A stretch of DNA of 64,000 bases from Nocardioides campestrisoli (GTDB lineage: Bacteria; Actinomycetota; Actinomycetes; Propionibacteriales; Nocardioidaceae), in contig NZ_CP061768.1 in the NCBI RefSeq assembly GCF_013624435.2, forward strand, positions 310,001 to 374,000, given 5' to 3'. Positions 7,911 to 16,929 of the stretch are shown piece by piece. The notes under the pieces are model-generated. The model had not been told where the DNA came from. It saw only the letters and a program-made list of their open reading frames with translations, and searched no databases. Position numbers and translations under genes: made by a program. Within the stretch, counting starts at the first letter, position 1, and every line of letters starts with the position of its first letter.

Positions 7911-9274
7911 CCGGGCACCCACATCAGCAGTCGGGCCCCGCCGCCCGGAGCCTCGTCGGCGCGGACCTGCCCGGAGTGCCGCTCGACGGCCTGGCGCACG
8001 ATCGAGAGACCCAGGCCGGAGCCGGGCAGCGCCCGGGCGTCGTCGGAGCGGTAGAACCGGTCGAAGACGTGCGGCCGGTCCTCCTCGGCGATCCCCGGCC
8101 CCTGGTCGTCGACGGTGAGCACGCCCGACTCCAGCCGGACCGTCACGGTCCCCTCCGGAGGGCTCCACTTGGCGGCGTTGTCGAGCAGGTTGGTCACCGC
8201 CCGCTCCAGGGCGCCGGCCTCGCCGCGCACCCGCCACGGCTCGGTGCGCACGTCGAACCGGGCCGACGAGCGGCGACGCACCCGGGCGACCGCGCGGTCG
8301 ACCACCTCGGCGAGGTCGAACTCGGAGATGACGTGCGAGAGCGGCTCGTCGCGGGCCAGCTCGACCAGGTCGCCGACCAGGGTGGAGAGCTCCTCGATCT
8401 GGGCGCGGACGTCGTCGAGCAGCTCGGCGCGCGCCTCCGCCGGCAGGCCGTCGCCGGCCTGGCTGAGCAGGTCCAGGTTGGTGCGCAGGCTGGTCAGCGG
8501 CGTACGCAGCTCGTGGCCGGCGTCCGCGACCAGCCGGCGCTCGCGGTCCCGGGAGGCCGAGAGCGCCTGGACCATCTCGTTGAAGGCGATCGCCAGCCGG
8601 GCGATCTCGTCGTCGCCCTCGACCCGCATCGGGCGCAGGTCCTGGGTGCGGGCGATCGTCTCGACCGCCCCGGTGAACCGGCGCACCGGCCGCAGCCCGT
8701 TGCGCGCGACCAGCCACCCGGCCAGGGCGGCGACCAGCACGCCGGTGCCACCGAAGATCGACATCACCGTGCCGACCCCGCGCAGGATCTGCTGGGTGCC
8801 GGTGAGCGGCTGGAGCAGGACCAGCGCCTGGCCGGCCCCGGCAGGCACCGCCGCGACCCGGTAGTCGATCCCGCCCTGGGCCCGGATCGTGCGCACCGAC
8901 TCCGCGGCGGCGCCGTCGGCGACCGCCATCTCCGGGGCGCCGAGCGCCACCCGCGGACCGTCGCTGCCGGCGGTGATCACCCGGCCGTCCGAGCGCAGGA
9001 AGGCGATCCGCACGTCCGCGGCGCCGAGCATCCACGGCGGGACCGCCCGGTCGGTCATCTCCGCCAGGGCGCTGTACGACGCCGCCTTGGTCGCCCGGTC
9101 GAGCAGCGACTCGTCGAGGTTGGACTGCAGCTGCATCCGCACGGTCAGGAAGGCGCCGGCCGCCATGAAGGCGATCGCCACGCCGACGGCCATGGTGGTC
9201 AGCAGCGCCACCCGGCTGGCCAGCGACCGGCGGTAGTGCAGGGTCTGGTTCACCACCCACTGGCGCGCGGTCAT
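7892..9274 (-). CDS. mprB-like: MprB-like sensor histidine kinase
   Basis: Membrane sensor kinase, 460 residues. TM1 lies about residues 22-43, an extracytoplasmic sensor domain follows (45-170), then TM2 (about 168-190), a HAMP domain, the dimerisation/phosphoacceptor box [10 protein letters not shown] with His254, and a HATPase domain with N box [20 protein letters not shown] and GSGLGLSIV. The ATG at 9274 overlaps the response-regulator stop (ATGA), so the two genes form one minus-strand operon. Similarity to mycobacterial MprB (envelope stress) comes from the motif pattern and should be treated as family-level only. Confidence 0.9.
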   Translation of the reverse strand: MTARQWVVNQTLHYRRSLASRVALLTTMAVGVAIAFMAAGAFLTVRMQLQSNLDESLLDRATKAASYSALAEMTDRAVPPWMLGAADVRIAFLRSDGRVITAGSDGPRVALGAPEMAVADGAAAESVRTIRAQGGIDYRVAAVPAGAGQALVLLQPLTGTQQILRGVGTVMSIFGGTGVLVAALAGWLVARNGLRPVRRFTGAVETIARTQDLRPMRVEGDDEIARLAIAFNEMVQALSASRDRERRLVADAGHELRTPLTSLRTNLDLLSQAGDGLPAEARAELLDDVRAQIEELSTLVGDLVELARDEPLSHVISEFDLAEVVDRAVARVRRRSSARFDVRTEPWRVRGEAGALERAVTNLLDNAAKWSPPEGTVTVRLESGVLTVDDQGPGIAEEDRPHVFDRFYRSDDARALPGSGLGLSIVRQAVERHSGQVRADEAPGGGARLLMWVPGQAPEA

Positions 9275-9975
9275 GATTCCTTCAGCACGTAGCCGATCCC
9301 GCGGACCGTCTGGATCACCCGGGGCTCCCCGCCGGCCTCGGTCTTGCGGCGCAGGTAGCCGACGTACACCTCCAGCGAGTTGGCGCTGGTGGGGAAGTCG
9401 TAGCCCCACACCTCCTCGAGGATGAAGGAGCGCTCCAGCACCCGGCGCGGGCGCCGCATGAACATCTCCAGCAGGGTGAACTCGGTGCGGGTCAGGTCGA
9501 TGGTCCGGGTGCCGCGGCGGACCTCGCGGGTGGCCAGGTCCATCGAGAGGTCGCCGAAGACGAGCGTCTCCTCGTCGTCGGGGCCGGCCGGGGCGGCCCG
9601 GCGCAGCAGCGCGCGCAGCCGGGCGAGCAGCTCCTCGAGGGCGAACGGCTTGGTCAGGTAGTCGTCGGCGCCGGCGTCCAGGCCCTCGACCCGGTCGCCC
9701 ACGGCGTCCCGGGCGGTGAGCACGAGGATCGGCAGGTCGTGGCCGGCGGCGCGCAGCGCCCGGGTGGCCTCCAGGCCGTCGAGCCGCGGCATCATCACGT
9801 CCATCACCACGGCGTCCGGGGCGGCGGTGGCGATGGCGGCGAGCGCCTCGGCCCCGTCGCCGGCCAGAGCCACGTCGTACCCGTTGAACTCCAGCGAGCG
9901 GCGCAGCGACTCGCGGACGGCTCGGTCGTCGTCGACCACGAGCACGCGGGGCCGGGCGGGGGCGGGGTTCTGCAC
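9271..9975 (-). CDS. mprA-like: OmpR/PhoB-family response regulator, MprA-like
   Basis: DNA-binding response regulator, 234 residues. The receiver domain has the acidic pair in VLVVDDD, phosphoacceptor Asp59 ([12 protein letters not shown]), the Thr of VLTAR and the Lys of YLTKPF. The C-terminal winged helix (about 135-232) includes [34 protein letters not shown] and [11 protein letters not shown]. The start is GTG (9973-9975). CACAGT lies 6 nt upstream, and two direct repeats just before it suggest autoregulation. Confidence 0.93.
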   Translation of the reverse strand: MQNPAPARPRVLVVDDDRAVRESLRRSLEFNGYDVALAGDGAEALAAIATAAPDAVVMDVMMPRLDGLEATRALRAAGHDLPILVLTARDAVGDRVEGLDAGADDYLTKPFALEELLARLRALLRRAAPAGPDDEETLVFGDLSMDLATREVRRGTRTIDLTRTEFTLLEMFMRRPRRVLERSFILEEVWGYDFPTSANSLEVYVGYLRRKTEAGGEPRVIQTVRGIGYVLKES

Positions 9976-9986
9976 GCGACCACTGT

Positions 9987-10014
9987 GCCACGCAGGGTCT
10001 CAGGGCCACGCAGG
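9987..10014 (-). promoter_or_regulatory. Direct repeats upstream of the response regulator
   Basis: GCCACGCAGG occurs at 9987-9996 and again at 10005-10014 (CCTGCGTGGC when read in the gene's direction), an exact 10-mer with an 18-nt period. They sit 12-39 nt before the GTG start, across the expected promoter. Direct repeats are the usual operator form for OmpR-family regulators, so this is a candidate autoregulatory site. Confidence 0.45.
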
Positions 10015-10029
10015 CTGGAGCGCACCCGC

Positions 10030-10908
10030 TCAGTAGCGGCGCGCCACCTCGCCGGCGCGGGCGCCGTACCCGCCGTTGAACATGCTCGCGTGCACCAGCA
10101 GCGGGAAGAGCTGGTGCAGGCCCTGCCGCTCCTCCCAGCCGGGCTCGAGCGGCTTCACCTCCTGGTACGCCGCGATCACCCGGGGGAGGTTCGGCAGGCC
10201 GAAGAGCGAGAGCATCGCCAGGTCGGTCTCCCGGTGCCCGCCGTGCGCCGCGGGGTCGATCAGGTGGGCGCTGCCGTCCAGGCCCCACAGGACGTTGCCG
10301 TTCCACAGGTCGCCGTGCAGCCGGGCCGGTGGCTCCTCGGGCACCAGCTCTGGCAGCCGGCCGACCAGCGCCTCGATGCTGCGGGCGTCCTCGGGCTCGA
10401 TGGCGCGCCGGTCGCTGGCCAGCTTGAGGTAGGGCAGGATCCGGCGGGTCGCGAAGAACTCCGCCCAGGTGGGCGCGGGCTTGTTGGGCATCGGCAGCCG
10501 CCCGATGTAGCTGGTCCGACGGCCCGCGGGGCCTTCTGGCCCGACTCCGTGCGCGACGGCGCCGGCCGCGTGCGTGGTGGCCAGCCGGCGACCCAGGTCG
10601 ACCGCGGCGTCGACGGAGGGACGGCCGGGCTCGATCCAGCGCAGGATCAGGCAGTCCCAGTCGACGGCCAGCACCTCGGCGGCGGGGACGCCGTCGGGCA
10701 CCTCGCCCAGCCACCGCAGCCCGGCCGCCTCGGCCGCGAAGAAGCCGTCCGGCGGGTGGGGCAGCGTCTTGATCAGCGCGGTGCTGCCGTTGTTGAGCCG
10801 GAGCCGGGTGGCCATCGCGACGTCGCCGCCGGCCACCGGCGCGGTGCTGACCACCGCCGCGCCCAGGAGGGCCTCGGCGCGACGGGCGACCACGGGCAGC
10901 CGGGTCAT
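10030..10908 (-). CDS. Fructosamine kinase family protein
   Basis: APH-fold small-molecule kinase, 292 residues, of the fructosamine/ketosamine-3-kinase family that phosphorylates sugar adducts on amines. Seen: RLHGDLWNGNVLW (catalytic Asp and Mg-binding Asn), LIDPAAHGGHRETDLAML (second metal Asp), and the ATP Lys in STALIKTLPHP. The start at 10908 overlaps the phosphatase stop by 4 nt (ATGA). Coupling to an LMW phosphatase recurs in actinobacteria, but the physiological substrate is unknown. Confidence 0.87.
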   Translation of the reverse strand: MTRLPVVARRAEALLGAAVVSTAPVAGGDVAMATRLRLNNGSTALIKTLPHPPDGFFAAEAAGLRWLGEVPDGVPAAEVLAVDWDCLILRWIEPGRPSVDAAVDLGRRLATTHAAGAVAHGVGPEGPAGRRTSYIGRLPMPNKPAPTWAEFFATRRILPYLKLASDRRAIEPEDARSIEALVGRLPELVPEEPPARLHGDLWNGNVLWGLDGSAHLIDPAAHGGHRETDLAMLSLFGLPNLPRVIAAYQEVKPLEPGWEERQGLHQLFPLLVHASMFNGGYGARAGEVARRY

Positions 10909-11447
10909 CCTCCGGACGGCCCGCCCGGCTCGTCGGCCAGCTGCTCGGCGAGGAGGGCGACGAGGCGCGAGCTGCTGCGCTCCACCATGGCCAACACCTC
11001 CTGGAAGCCGTCGTCCCCACCGTAGTACGGGTCCGGGACCTCCGCGCCGGGCTCGTCGGGGTCGAAGTCGCGGAACATCGCCACCTGGCCGGGGTGGCCG
11101 GGCTGGTCGGCCAGCGCGAGGACGTCGCTGCGGTTGGTCGCGTCCATCACCAGCACCAGGTCCACGTCGTCGAACCAGCCGGCCTCGAACTGGCGGGCCC
11201 GGTGCCGGGAGGGGTCGTAGCCGGCGGCGGACAGGGTGGCCGCGGCGCGCGGGTCCATCGGCTTGCCCACGTGCCACCCGGCCGTGCCCGAGCTCACCAC
11301 CTCGACCCGGTCGGCGAGCCCGGCCTCGGCCACCCGTGCCTCCAGGACGACGTGGGCCATGGGGGAGCGGCAGATGTTGCCGAGGCAGACCACGGCCACC
11401 CGGTAGCGGCCGGCCGTGCGGGGACGGGGAAGGGCGACGCGCTCCAT
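10905..11447 (-). CDS. Low-molecular-weight protein-tyrosine phosphatase
   Basis: LMW-PTP, 180 residues. The P-loop VCLGNICRSPM gives Cys21 as nucleophile and Arg27; the general acid is in VPDPYYGG. It probably dephosphorylates proteins on Tyr or acts on low-molecular phosphate esters. The start (11447) overlaps the stop of the upstream 4-TM protein by 1 nt (TGATG) and its stop overlaps the fructosamine kinase start by 4 nt, so the three are translationally coupled. Confidence 0.92.
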   Translation of the reverse strand: MERVALPRPRTAGRYRVAVVCLGNICRSPMAHVVLEARVAEAGLADRVEVVSSGTAGWHVGKPMDPRAAATLSAAGYDPSRHRARQFEAGWFDDVDLVLVMDATNRSDVLALADQPGHPGQVAMFRDFDPDEPGAEVPDPYYGGDDGFQEVLAMVERSSSRLVALLAEQLADEPGGPSGG

Positions 11448-11833
11448 CAGTCCGACAGCACGGTCTCGAAGAACCAGCCGACCACCGAGATCACGATCGA
11501 CCCGCCGACCGCCGTCCAGAAGCCGTCGACGTGGAAGCCCAGGTCCATCGAGTCGGCGATCCACGCGGTGAACATCAGCAGCAGCGCGTTGATCACCACC
11601 AGGAAGAGCCCGAGGGTGAGCACGATGAACGGGAGCGAGAGCAGCTTGAGCAGGTTGCCGAGCAGGATGTTGACCACCCCGAAGATCAGCGAGACCGCGA
11701 GCAGCGGGCCGATCTTGTCCTGCAGCTCGGCGGAGAAGGGCTCCGAGGCGCCGGAGAAGGAGATGCCGTCGAAGAGCCACGCGGCGGCGGCGACGGCGAG
11801 GGCGGTGGCGATCAGCCAGGAGAGGAAACGCAT
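11447..11833 (-). CDS. Phage-holin-family 4-TM membrane protein
   Basis: Small integral membrane protein of 128 residues, nearly all hydrophobic, with four predicted helices (about residues 4-22, 45-65, 72-92, 100-122) and the family pattern FGVVNILLGNLLKLLSLPFIVLTLGLFLVVINALLL. The family name refers to phage holins, but such chromosomal genes are widespread in actinobacteria and no phage genes lie nearby, so lysis is unlikely. It is coupled to the phosphatase downstream. Confidence 0.85.
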   Translation of the reverse strand: MRFLSWLIATALAVAAAAWLFDGISFSGASEPFSAELQDKIGPLLAVSLIFGVVNILLGNLLKLLSLPFIVLTLGLFLVVINALLLMFTAWIADSMDLGFHVDGFWTAVGGSIVISVVGWFFETVLSD

Positions 11834-11853
11834 GCCCCTCACCCTAGGAGACC

Positions 11854-12801
11854 TCAGGTGACCGCCACCGGGTCGTCGGGATGGGTGCCTCGCGCGGTCT
11901 GGGCGAGCAGGATCCCGCCCACCACCGCGAAGCAGCCGAGGACGGCGACCGGGCTCAGCGCCTCGGCGTACCAGGCCCAGCCGAGCGCCGCGGCGCCCAC
12001 CGGCTCGAGCATCGCGATCGCGGTGACCAGCGTCGCCGGGATGAACCGCAGCGCCACCAGCTCGACCCCGAACGGGGCGAGCGTGCCGAGCAGGACCACC
12101 GAGGTGAGCACCACCCACAGCGGCAGCGACAGGTGGTCGAGGTTGCCCTGCAGCGAGACGCTCGCGGTGTAGTCCGCCTCGATCAGCCAGACGGGCGAGA
12201 CCAGGTTCATCGCCACGGTGGCCACCGCGAACCCCCAGACCATCACCTGCACCGAGGAGAGGCCGGCATCGTGGCACGCCTCGCCGAGCAGGAAGTACGC
12301 CGCGAAGCAGACCGCGCCGCCGAAGCCGGCGACCACGCCGAGGGTGTCGAACGAGGTGCCCTTCCAGATCTCGGTGGCCGCGGCGAGGCCGGCGACCGCG
12401 AGCGCGAGGCCCACCCAGAGCCGTTGGCCGACCTGCGCCCGCTGCACGAACTTGGCCCAGAGTGCGACCAGGATAGGCGCCTGGTACTCCAGGAGGAGCG
12501 CGAGGCTGATGGTCAGCCGGTCCAGCGCGACGAAGTAGCAGAACTGGAGCAGGGCGACGCCGAAGAGGCCGAGCGCGGAGACCAGCAGCAGCTGTCGGCC
12601 CCGGGGGAGCCGGAGTGCGGAGCGCTGGAAGAGCGCGGCGATCAGCACCAGGGCGACCAGGGTGCCGGTCACCCGCAGCGAGGTGAGCTGGAGGGAGTCG
12701 ATCCCGTTGCGCAGGGCGATCCGGGAGACCCCGGAGTTCAGGATGAACAGGCTGGCGCCGAGCACGACCAGGGAGATGCCGATCCGGCGCGAGGAGCCCA
12801 T
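11854..12801 (-). CDS. EamA/DMT-family transporter
   Basis: Drug/metabolite-type exporter, 315 residues, with ten hydrophobic helices in two EamA repeats; LLEYQAPILVALWAKFV ends the first and AMLEPVGAAALGWAWYAEALS the second. The substrate may be an amino acid or related metabolite but cannot be predicted. The ATG at 12801 begins at the first hydrophobic segment; the open frame extends further upstream into the divergent promoter region and is not used. Confidence 0.88.
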   Translation of the reverse strand: MGSSRRIGISLVVLGASLFILNSGVSRIALRNGIDSLQLTSLRVTGTLVALVLIAALFQRSALRLPRGRQLLLVSALGLFGVALLQFCYFVALDRLTISLALLLEYQAPILVALWAKFVQRAQVGQRLWVGLALAVAGLAAATEIWKGTSFDTLGVVAGFGGAVCFAAYFLLGEACHDAGLSSVQVMVWGFAVATVAMNLVSPVWLIEADYTASVSLQGNLDHLSLPLWVVLTSVVLLGTLAPFGVELVALRFIPATLVTAIAMLEPVGAAALGWAWYAEALSPVAVLGCFAVVGGILLAQTARGTHPDDPVAVT

Positions 12802-12835
12802 CTCGGCATTCTCACACCCCGCTAGGGTCGGGCGC

Positions 12836-13387
12836 GTGGGTGCGGGCGGGATCGGGGTCATGCTGCTCCGCGTCGGGATCGCGGGGGCCGTCGCGCTGCT
12901 GCTGTACCTGCTGCTGCGCCGCCGGACGGGCCGGTTCTCCGCGGCGTCGCTCGCGGGCCTCCTCTGGGTCCTGGCCTGCCTCGCGGTGCTCACCCTGACC
13001 CCGGCCTACGAGGTGCCCGCGGTGGTGCCGGCGGACGGGCGCTCGAGCACCTGCTCCTGGGACTACGGCGGGCCGTCGCCGGACGGGTTCTGGATCTTCG
13101 GCGGCGGCCAACGGCTGCTCAACGTCCTGGTCTTCGTCCCGGCCGGGGCGCTGGTCGTGCTGGCGGTCGCCCGCTGGCGGGCCGCCTGGGTGCTGGCCCC
13201 GCTGGGACTGCTCGGGCTGGTGGGCTACTCGGTGCTGATCGAGCTCACCCAGCTGGCGCTGGCCCGGATCGACCGCGCCTGCGACGTCACCGACGTGGTC
13301 GACAACGCCACGGGCGCCGGCCTGGGCTTCCTGGTCGGGCTGGGGGTGGCGGCCGTGCTCAGGCCCTGGCGGCGCTCACTAGGGTGA
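12836..13387 (+). CDS. VanZ-family membrane protein
   Basis: Four-helix membrane protein, 183 residues, with the VanZ signature LLNVLVFVPAGALVVL, GYSVLIELTQLAL and DVTDVVDNATGAGLGFLVG. VanZ-like proteins are linked to teicoplanin tolerance in enterococci; the actinobacterial role is unclear. TAGGGT (12823-12828) lies 7 nt before the GTG, so the transcript is probably leaderless; an alternative ATG is at 12860. The region is divergent from the EamA gene. Confidence 0.85.
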   Translation: MGAGGIGVMLLRVGIAGAVALLLYLLLRRRTGRFSAASLAGLLWVLACLAVLTLTPAYEVPAVVPADGRSSTCSWDYGGPSPDGFWIFGGGQRLLNVLVFVPAGALVVLAVARWRAAWVLAPLGLLGLVGYSVLIELTQLALARIDRACDVTDVVDNATGAGLGFLVGLGVAAVLRPWRRSLG

Positions 13388-13392
13388 CGTCC

Positions 13393-14466
13393 ATGACCAC
13401 GTCCCCGCAGCCCCGCGCGAACGTCGCCGCCATCCCGGCGTACGTCCCAGGACGGCCGCCGACCCCGCGGCCCGGGCTCACCAGCTACAAGCTCTCCTCC
13501 AACGAGAACCCCTACCCGCCGCTGCCCGGCGTCCTGGGGGCGGCGGTCGAGGCCGCCGCGGAGATGAACCGCTACCCCGACATGGGGACCGCGGCGCTCT
13601 ACGAGGCGCTCTCGCAGCGGCTCGGCGTGCCGACGGACCACCTGGCCGCGGCCACCGGCAGCGTCGCGCTGATCTACCAGCTGCTGAGCGCCTTCTGCGA
13701 CCCCGGCGACGAGGTGGTCTACGCCTGGCGCTCCTTCGAGGCCTACCCGATCGCGGTCACGGTCGCCGGCGCGACCTCGGTGCGCGTGCCGCTGACCGCC
13801 GACGGCCGCCACGACCTGGCCGCGATGGCCGACGCGGTCACCGAGCGGACCAAGGTGGTCCTGGTCTGCACCCCCAACAACCCGACCGGTCCCTCGGTCA
13901 CCCAGGCCGAGCTCGACGACTTCCTCGCCCGGGTGCCGAGCCACGTGGTGGTGGTCGTCGACGAGGCGTACGTCGAGTTCGTCCGGATGGCCGACCCGGT
14001 CGACGGCGTCGCCACCGCGCTGGCGCACCCGCACGTGATCGTCACCCGGACCTTCTCCAAGGCCTACGGGCTGGCCGGCTTCCGGGTCGGGTACGCCGTC
14101 GCGCAGCCGCCGCTGGCCGCGGCGCTGCGGGCGGTCTCGCTGCCGTTCGGCGTCAGCCACGTCGCCCAGGCGGCGGCGATCGCCTCGCTGGCCGCCGAGG
14201 ACGCGCTGCTGGAGCGGGTCGACGCCCTGGTCGCCGAGCGTGACCGGGTGCTCGCCGGCGTCCGGGAGGCCGGCTGGGAGGTCCCGGACGCCCAGGGCAA
14301 CTTCGTCTGGTTCCCCGCGGGCGACCGGGCGCTGGAGCTGGCCGCGGCCGCGGAGGAGCTGGGCATCACGGTGCGCCCGTTCGCGGGCGACGGCGTACGG
14401 GTCAGCATCGGCGAGACCGAGGCCCACGAGCGGGTGATCGAGCTGGCCCGGCGGACCCGCTCGTGA
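13393..14466 (+). CDS. pat: Aromatic amino acid / histidinol-phosphate-type aminotransferase
   Basis: PLP-dependent fold-type I aminotransferase, 357 residues, of the HisC2/Pat group that transaminates aromatic keto acids or histidinol phosphate. Seen: SSNENPYPPLPG, the CTPNNPTGPSVT substrate/PLP segment, VVVVDEAYVEF (PLP Asp), and the Schiff-base Lys223 in TRTFSKAYGLAGFRVGY. TAGGGT at 13380-13385 sits 7 nt before the ATG at 13393; the in-frame GTG at 13384 lies inside that -10 and is rejected as start. No other his genes are near, which favours Pat. Confidence 0.85.
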   Translation: MTTSPQPRANVAAIPAYVPGRPPTPRPGLTSYKLSSNENPYPPLPGVLGAAVEAAAEMNRYPDMGTAALYEALSQRLGVPTDHLAAATGSVALIYQLLSAFCDPGDEVVYAWRSFEAYPIAVTVAGATSVRVPLTADGRHDLAAMADAVTERTKVVLVCTPNNPTGPSVTQAELDDFLARVPSHVVVVVDEAYVEFVRMADPVDGVATALAHPHVIVTRTFSKAYGLAGFRVGYAVAQPPLAAALRAVSLPFGVSHVAQAAAIASLAAEDALLERVDALVAERDRVLAGVREAGWEVPDAQGNFVWFPAGDRALELAAAAEELGITVRPFAGDGVRVSIGETEAHERVIELARRTRS

Positions 14467-14525
14467 CCGTCCAGTAGCGGCCCCCGGTTGACCCGTCGTC
14501 TCCCCATCCGAGTTACGGTCGAGCC

Positions 14526-15089
14526 ATGACCGACTACTGGAAGCCTGGAGAGACCGTCGTACGGCGCGAGGTGACCCGTGGTCGTCCGACGCTCGGCTAC
14601 GCGGTCCGGGTGGTGCGCGACGACATCGACGTCCTTGCCACCTACCTGGCTCCCGGCTCCCAGGTGGCTCACACCTCGGAGCACCCGTGGCGGGCCGCCG
14701 GACGCGACCACGCCCCGGGCCACGGTCGTCTCACCCTCTACCGCTTCGGCGACGCCTACGCGGTCGACCTGCTGTGGGACGGGCCCGAGCGCCGGTTCGC
14801 CGGCTGGCTGGTCAACCTCGAGGAGCCGGTCAAGCGGCACGCCCACGGTTTCGACACCCGCGACCACCACGTGGGCTTCCGGGTCCAGCCGGACGGCTCC
14901 TGGAAGCTGGTCGGCCCGCGGACGATCGAGGAGGTCGACCCCGACGTCCGCGAGACCGCGAAGTCGGTGCGCTCGATGCTCGACTGGCGCAACCAGTGGT
15001 GGGAGTCCTCCTGGGCCAGCTGGCAGCCGCCCGCCGACTGGGGCTCGCTCAAGCTCCCCGAGGACTGGGCCGGGCGCGACGTCGCATGA
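14526..15089 (+). CDS. DUF402-domain protein
   Basis: Soluble protein, 187 residues, matching the DUF402 pattern: YAVRVVRDDIDVLATYLAPGSQV near the start, then a beta-rich core and GFRVQPDGSWKLVGPRTIEEVDPDVRE. Some DUF402 relatives are nucleotide phosphohydrolases (FomD-like), but this copy's activity is unknown. TACGGT (14514-14519) precedes the ATG by 6 nt, with TTGACC further upstream, so a leaderless transcript is likely. Its stop overlaps the next start (ATGA). Confidence 0.8.
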   Translation: MTDYWKPGETVVRREVTRGRPTLGYAVRVVRDDIDVLATYLAPGSQVAHTSEHPWRAAGRDHAPGHGRLTLYRFGDAYAVDLLWDGPERRFAGWLVNLEEPVKRHAHGFDTRDHHVGFRVQPDGSWKLVGPRTIEEVDPDVRETAKSVRSMLDWRNQWWESSWASWQPPADWGSLKLPEDWAGRDVA

Positions 15090-16072
15090 GCGACGACCTG
15101 GCCCCGACGTACACCGAGAAGGGCAAGGCGTTCGAGCGCGACATGTCCTACATCCCCGACCGCATCCTGGCGGGGGAGCGCTCGCAGGACCCGCACGACG
15201 CGACGTACGGCGGGCGGGACGACGTGCAGGTCTGGCCGGTCGAGCCGGGGCGCTACCGCCTCGTCGCCGCTCCCGCCTGCCCGTGGGCCAACCGCAGCCT
15301 GATCGTGCGCGAGCTGCTCGGCCTCACCGACGTGATCAGCGTCGGCAAGCCGGGCCCGACCCACGACAAGCGCTCGTGGACCTTCGACCGCGACCCCGGC
15401 GGCCGGGACCCGGTGCTGGGCATGGAGCGGCTACAGGAGGCATACCTCAACCGCTTCCCCGACTACCCGAAGGGGATCACCGTCCCCGCGATGGTCGACG
15501 TGGAGACCCGTGAGGTCGTCACCAACGACTTCCCGTGGATCACCCACGACCTGTACTTCGAGTGGCGCGACCACCACCGGCCCGGCGCCCCGGACCTGTG
15601 GCCCGACGACGTCCGGGACGAGATGGAGACCGTGATGAAGCGGGTCTTCACCGAGGTGAACAACGGCGTCTACCGGTGCGGGTTCGCCGGCTCCCAGCAG
15701 GCGTACGACGACGCCTACGACCGCTTGTTCACCGCGCTCGACTGGCTCGAGGAGCGGCTGGCCGACCGCCGCTACCTGATGGGGCCGACGGTCACCGAGG
15801 CCGACGTCCGGCTCTTCACCACCCTGGTCCGGTTCGACCCCGTCTACCACGGGCACTTCAAGTGCAACCGCAACAAGCTCAGCGAGATGCCGAACCTGTG
15901 GGGATACGCCCGCGACCTCTTCCAGACCCCCGGGTTCGGCGAGACGGTCGACTTCGAGCAGATCAAGGCGCACTACTACGTGGTGCACACCGACATCAAC
16001 CCGTCGGGCATCATCCCGAAGGGCCCCGACCTGGCCGGCTGGCACGCCCCGCACGGGCGCGAGAACCTCTGA
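15086..16072 (+). CDS. Glutathionyl-hydroquinone reductase-like protein (xi-class GST)
   Basis: Thiol-dependent reductase, 328 residues. The thioredoxin-like N-terminal domain has the diagnostic CPWA motif in APACPWANRSLI (Cys65), followed by HDKRSWTFDRDP, and an all-helical C-terminal domain (RFDPVYHGHFKCNRNKL, NLWGYARDLFQTPGF). Family members reduce thiol-conjugated hydroquinones. Actinobacteria use mycothiol rather than glutathione, so the natural thiol is inferred to be mycothiol. The start overlaps the DUF402 stop by 4 nt. Confidence 0.88.
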   Translation: MSDDLAPTYTEKGKAFERDMSYIPDRILAGERSQDPHDATYGGRDDVQVWPVEPGRYRLVAAPACPWANRSLIVRELLGLTDVISVGKPGPTHDKRSWTFDRDPGGRDPVLGMERLQEAYLNRFPDYPKGITVPAMVDVETREVVTNDFPWITHDLYFEWRDHHRPGAPDLWPDDVRDEMETVMKRVFTEVNNGVYRCGFAGSQQAYDDAYDRLFTALDWLEERLADRRYLMGPTVTEADVRLFTTLVRFDPVYHGHFKCNRNKLSEMPNLWGYARDLFQTPGFGETVDFEQIKAHYYVVHTDINPSGIIPKGPDLAGWHAPHGRENL

Positions 16073-16089
16073 CTGGGTACGGCCCCGCC

Positions 16090-16929
16090 ATGCGACGCGG
16101 GACGTGCCGGATCGGGATCAGCGGCTGGCGGTACGCCGGGTGGCGCGGTGACTTCTACCCGAAGGGCCTGCCCCAGCGCCGCGAGCTCGAGCACGCCGCC
16201 TCCCAGCTGACCTCGATCGAGATCAACGGCTCCTTCTACTCCCTCCAGCGCCCCACGTCGTACGCCGCGTGGCGAGCGGAGACCCCCGACGACTTCGTCT
16301 TCGCGGTCAAGGGCGGCCGGTTCATCACCCACCTCAAGCGGCTGCGCGACGTGGACGCCGCGCTGGCCAACTTCTTCGCCTCGGGGGTGCTGGCGCTCGG
16401 GCCCAAGCTCGGTCCGCTGCTGTGGCAGCTCCCCGCCAACCTGGCCTTCGACGCCGAGGTGCTCGACGCGTTCCTCGCCTCGCTGCCGCGCACCACCACC
16501 GAGATGGCCGAGCTGGCGGCGCGGCACGACGACAAGCTCGCCGACGACCGGGCGCTCACCACCGCCGAGGCGGAGCTGCCGGTGCGGCACGCGCTGGAGT
16601 TCCGCTCCGAGACGTTCGTCGACGAGCGGGCCTACGCGGTGCTCCGCGAGCACGGCGTCGCCTGCGTGCTCGCCGACACCGCCGGCCGTTGGCCGAAGGT
16701 CGAGCAGGACACCGCCGACTTCCGCTACGTGCGGCTGCACGGGGACGCCGAGCTCTACACCAGCGGCTACTCCGACGCGGCGCTCGACACCTGGGCCGCG
16801 AAGTGCCGCGCGTGGTCCGCGGCCGGCCAGGACGTCTTCGTCTACTTCGACAACGACGCCAAGGGCTTCGCCCCGCACGACGCCCGCGCGCTCATCGCAC
16901 GGCTCGCAGGACCCGACCCGCGGGACTGA
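16090..16929 (+). CDS. DUF72-domain protein (YecE-like)
   Basis: TIM-barrel-like protein, 279 residues, of the DUF72 family. Motifs: CRIGISGWRYAGWRGDFYPKGLP, SIEINGSFYSLQRPTSYAAWRAETPDDFVFAVKG, RHALEFRSETFVDE and VFVYFDNDAKGFAPHDA. The biochemical function is unknown. The ATG at 16090 follows TACGGC by 6 nt. Its last 38 nt overlap the convergent hypothetical gene. Confidence 0.85.
   Translation: MRRGTCRIGISGWRYAGWRGDFYPKGLPQRRELEHAASQLTSIEINGSFYSLQRPTSYAAWRAETPDDFVFAVKGGRFITHLKRLRDVDAALANFFASGVLALGPKLGPLLWQLPANLAFDAEVLDAFLASLPRTTTEMAELAARHDDKLADDRALTTAEAELPVRHALEFRSETFVDERAYAVLREHGVACVLADTAGRWPKVEQDTADFRYVRLHGDAELYTSGYSDAALDTWAAKCRAWSAAGQDVFVYFDNDAKGFAPHDARALIARLAGPDPRD

Noticed and set aside
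6438..9260. 940-codon minus-strand frame
   Set aside because: A shadow of pabB, pabA and the sensor kinase in another frame; no recognisable motifs.
11447..11833. Phage holin as evidence of a prophage
   Set aside because: No integrase, capsid, tail or attachment sites nearby; this 4-TM family is common in actinobacterial chromosomes.
13384..13392. GTG at 13384 as the aminotransferase start
   Set aside because: It falls inside the TAGGGT -10 element; the ATG at 13393 has the normal leaderless distance.
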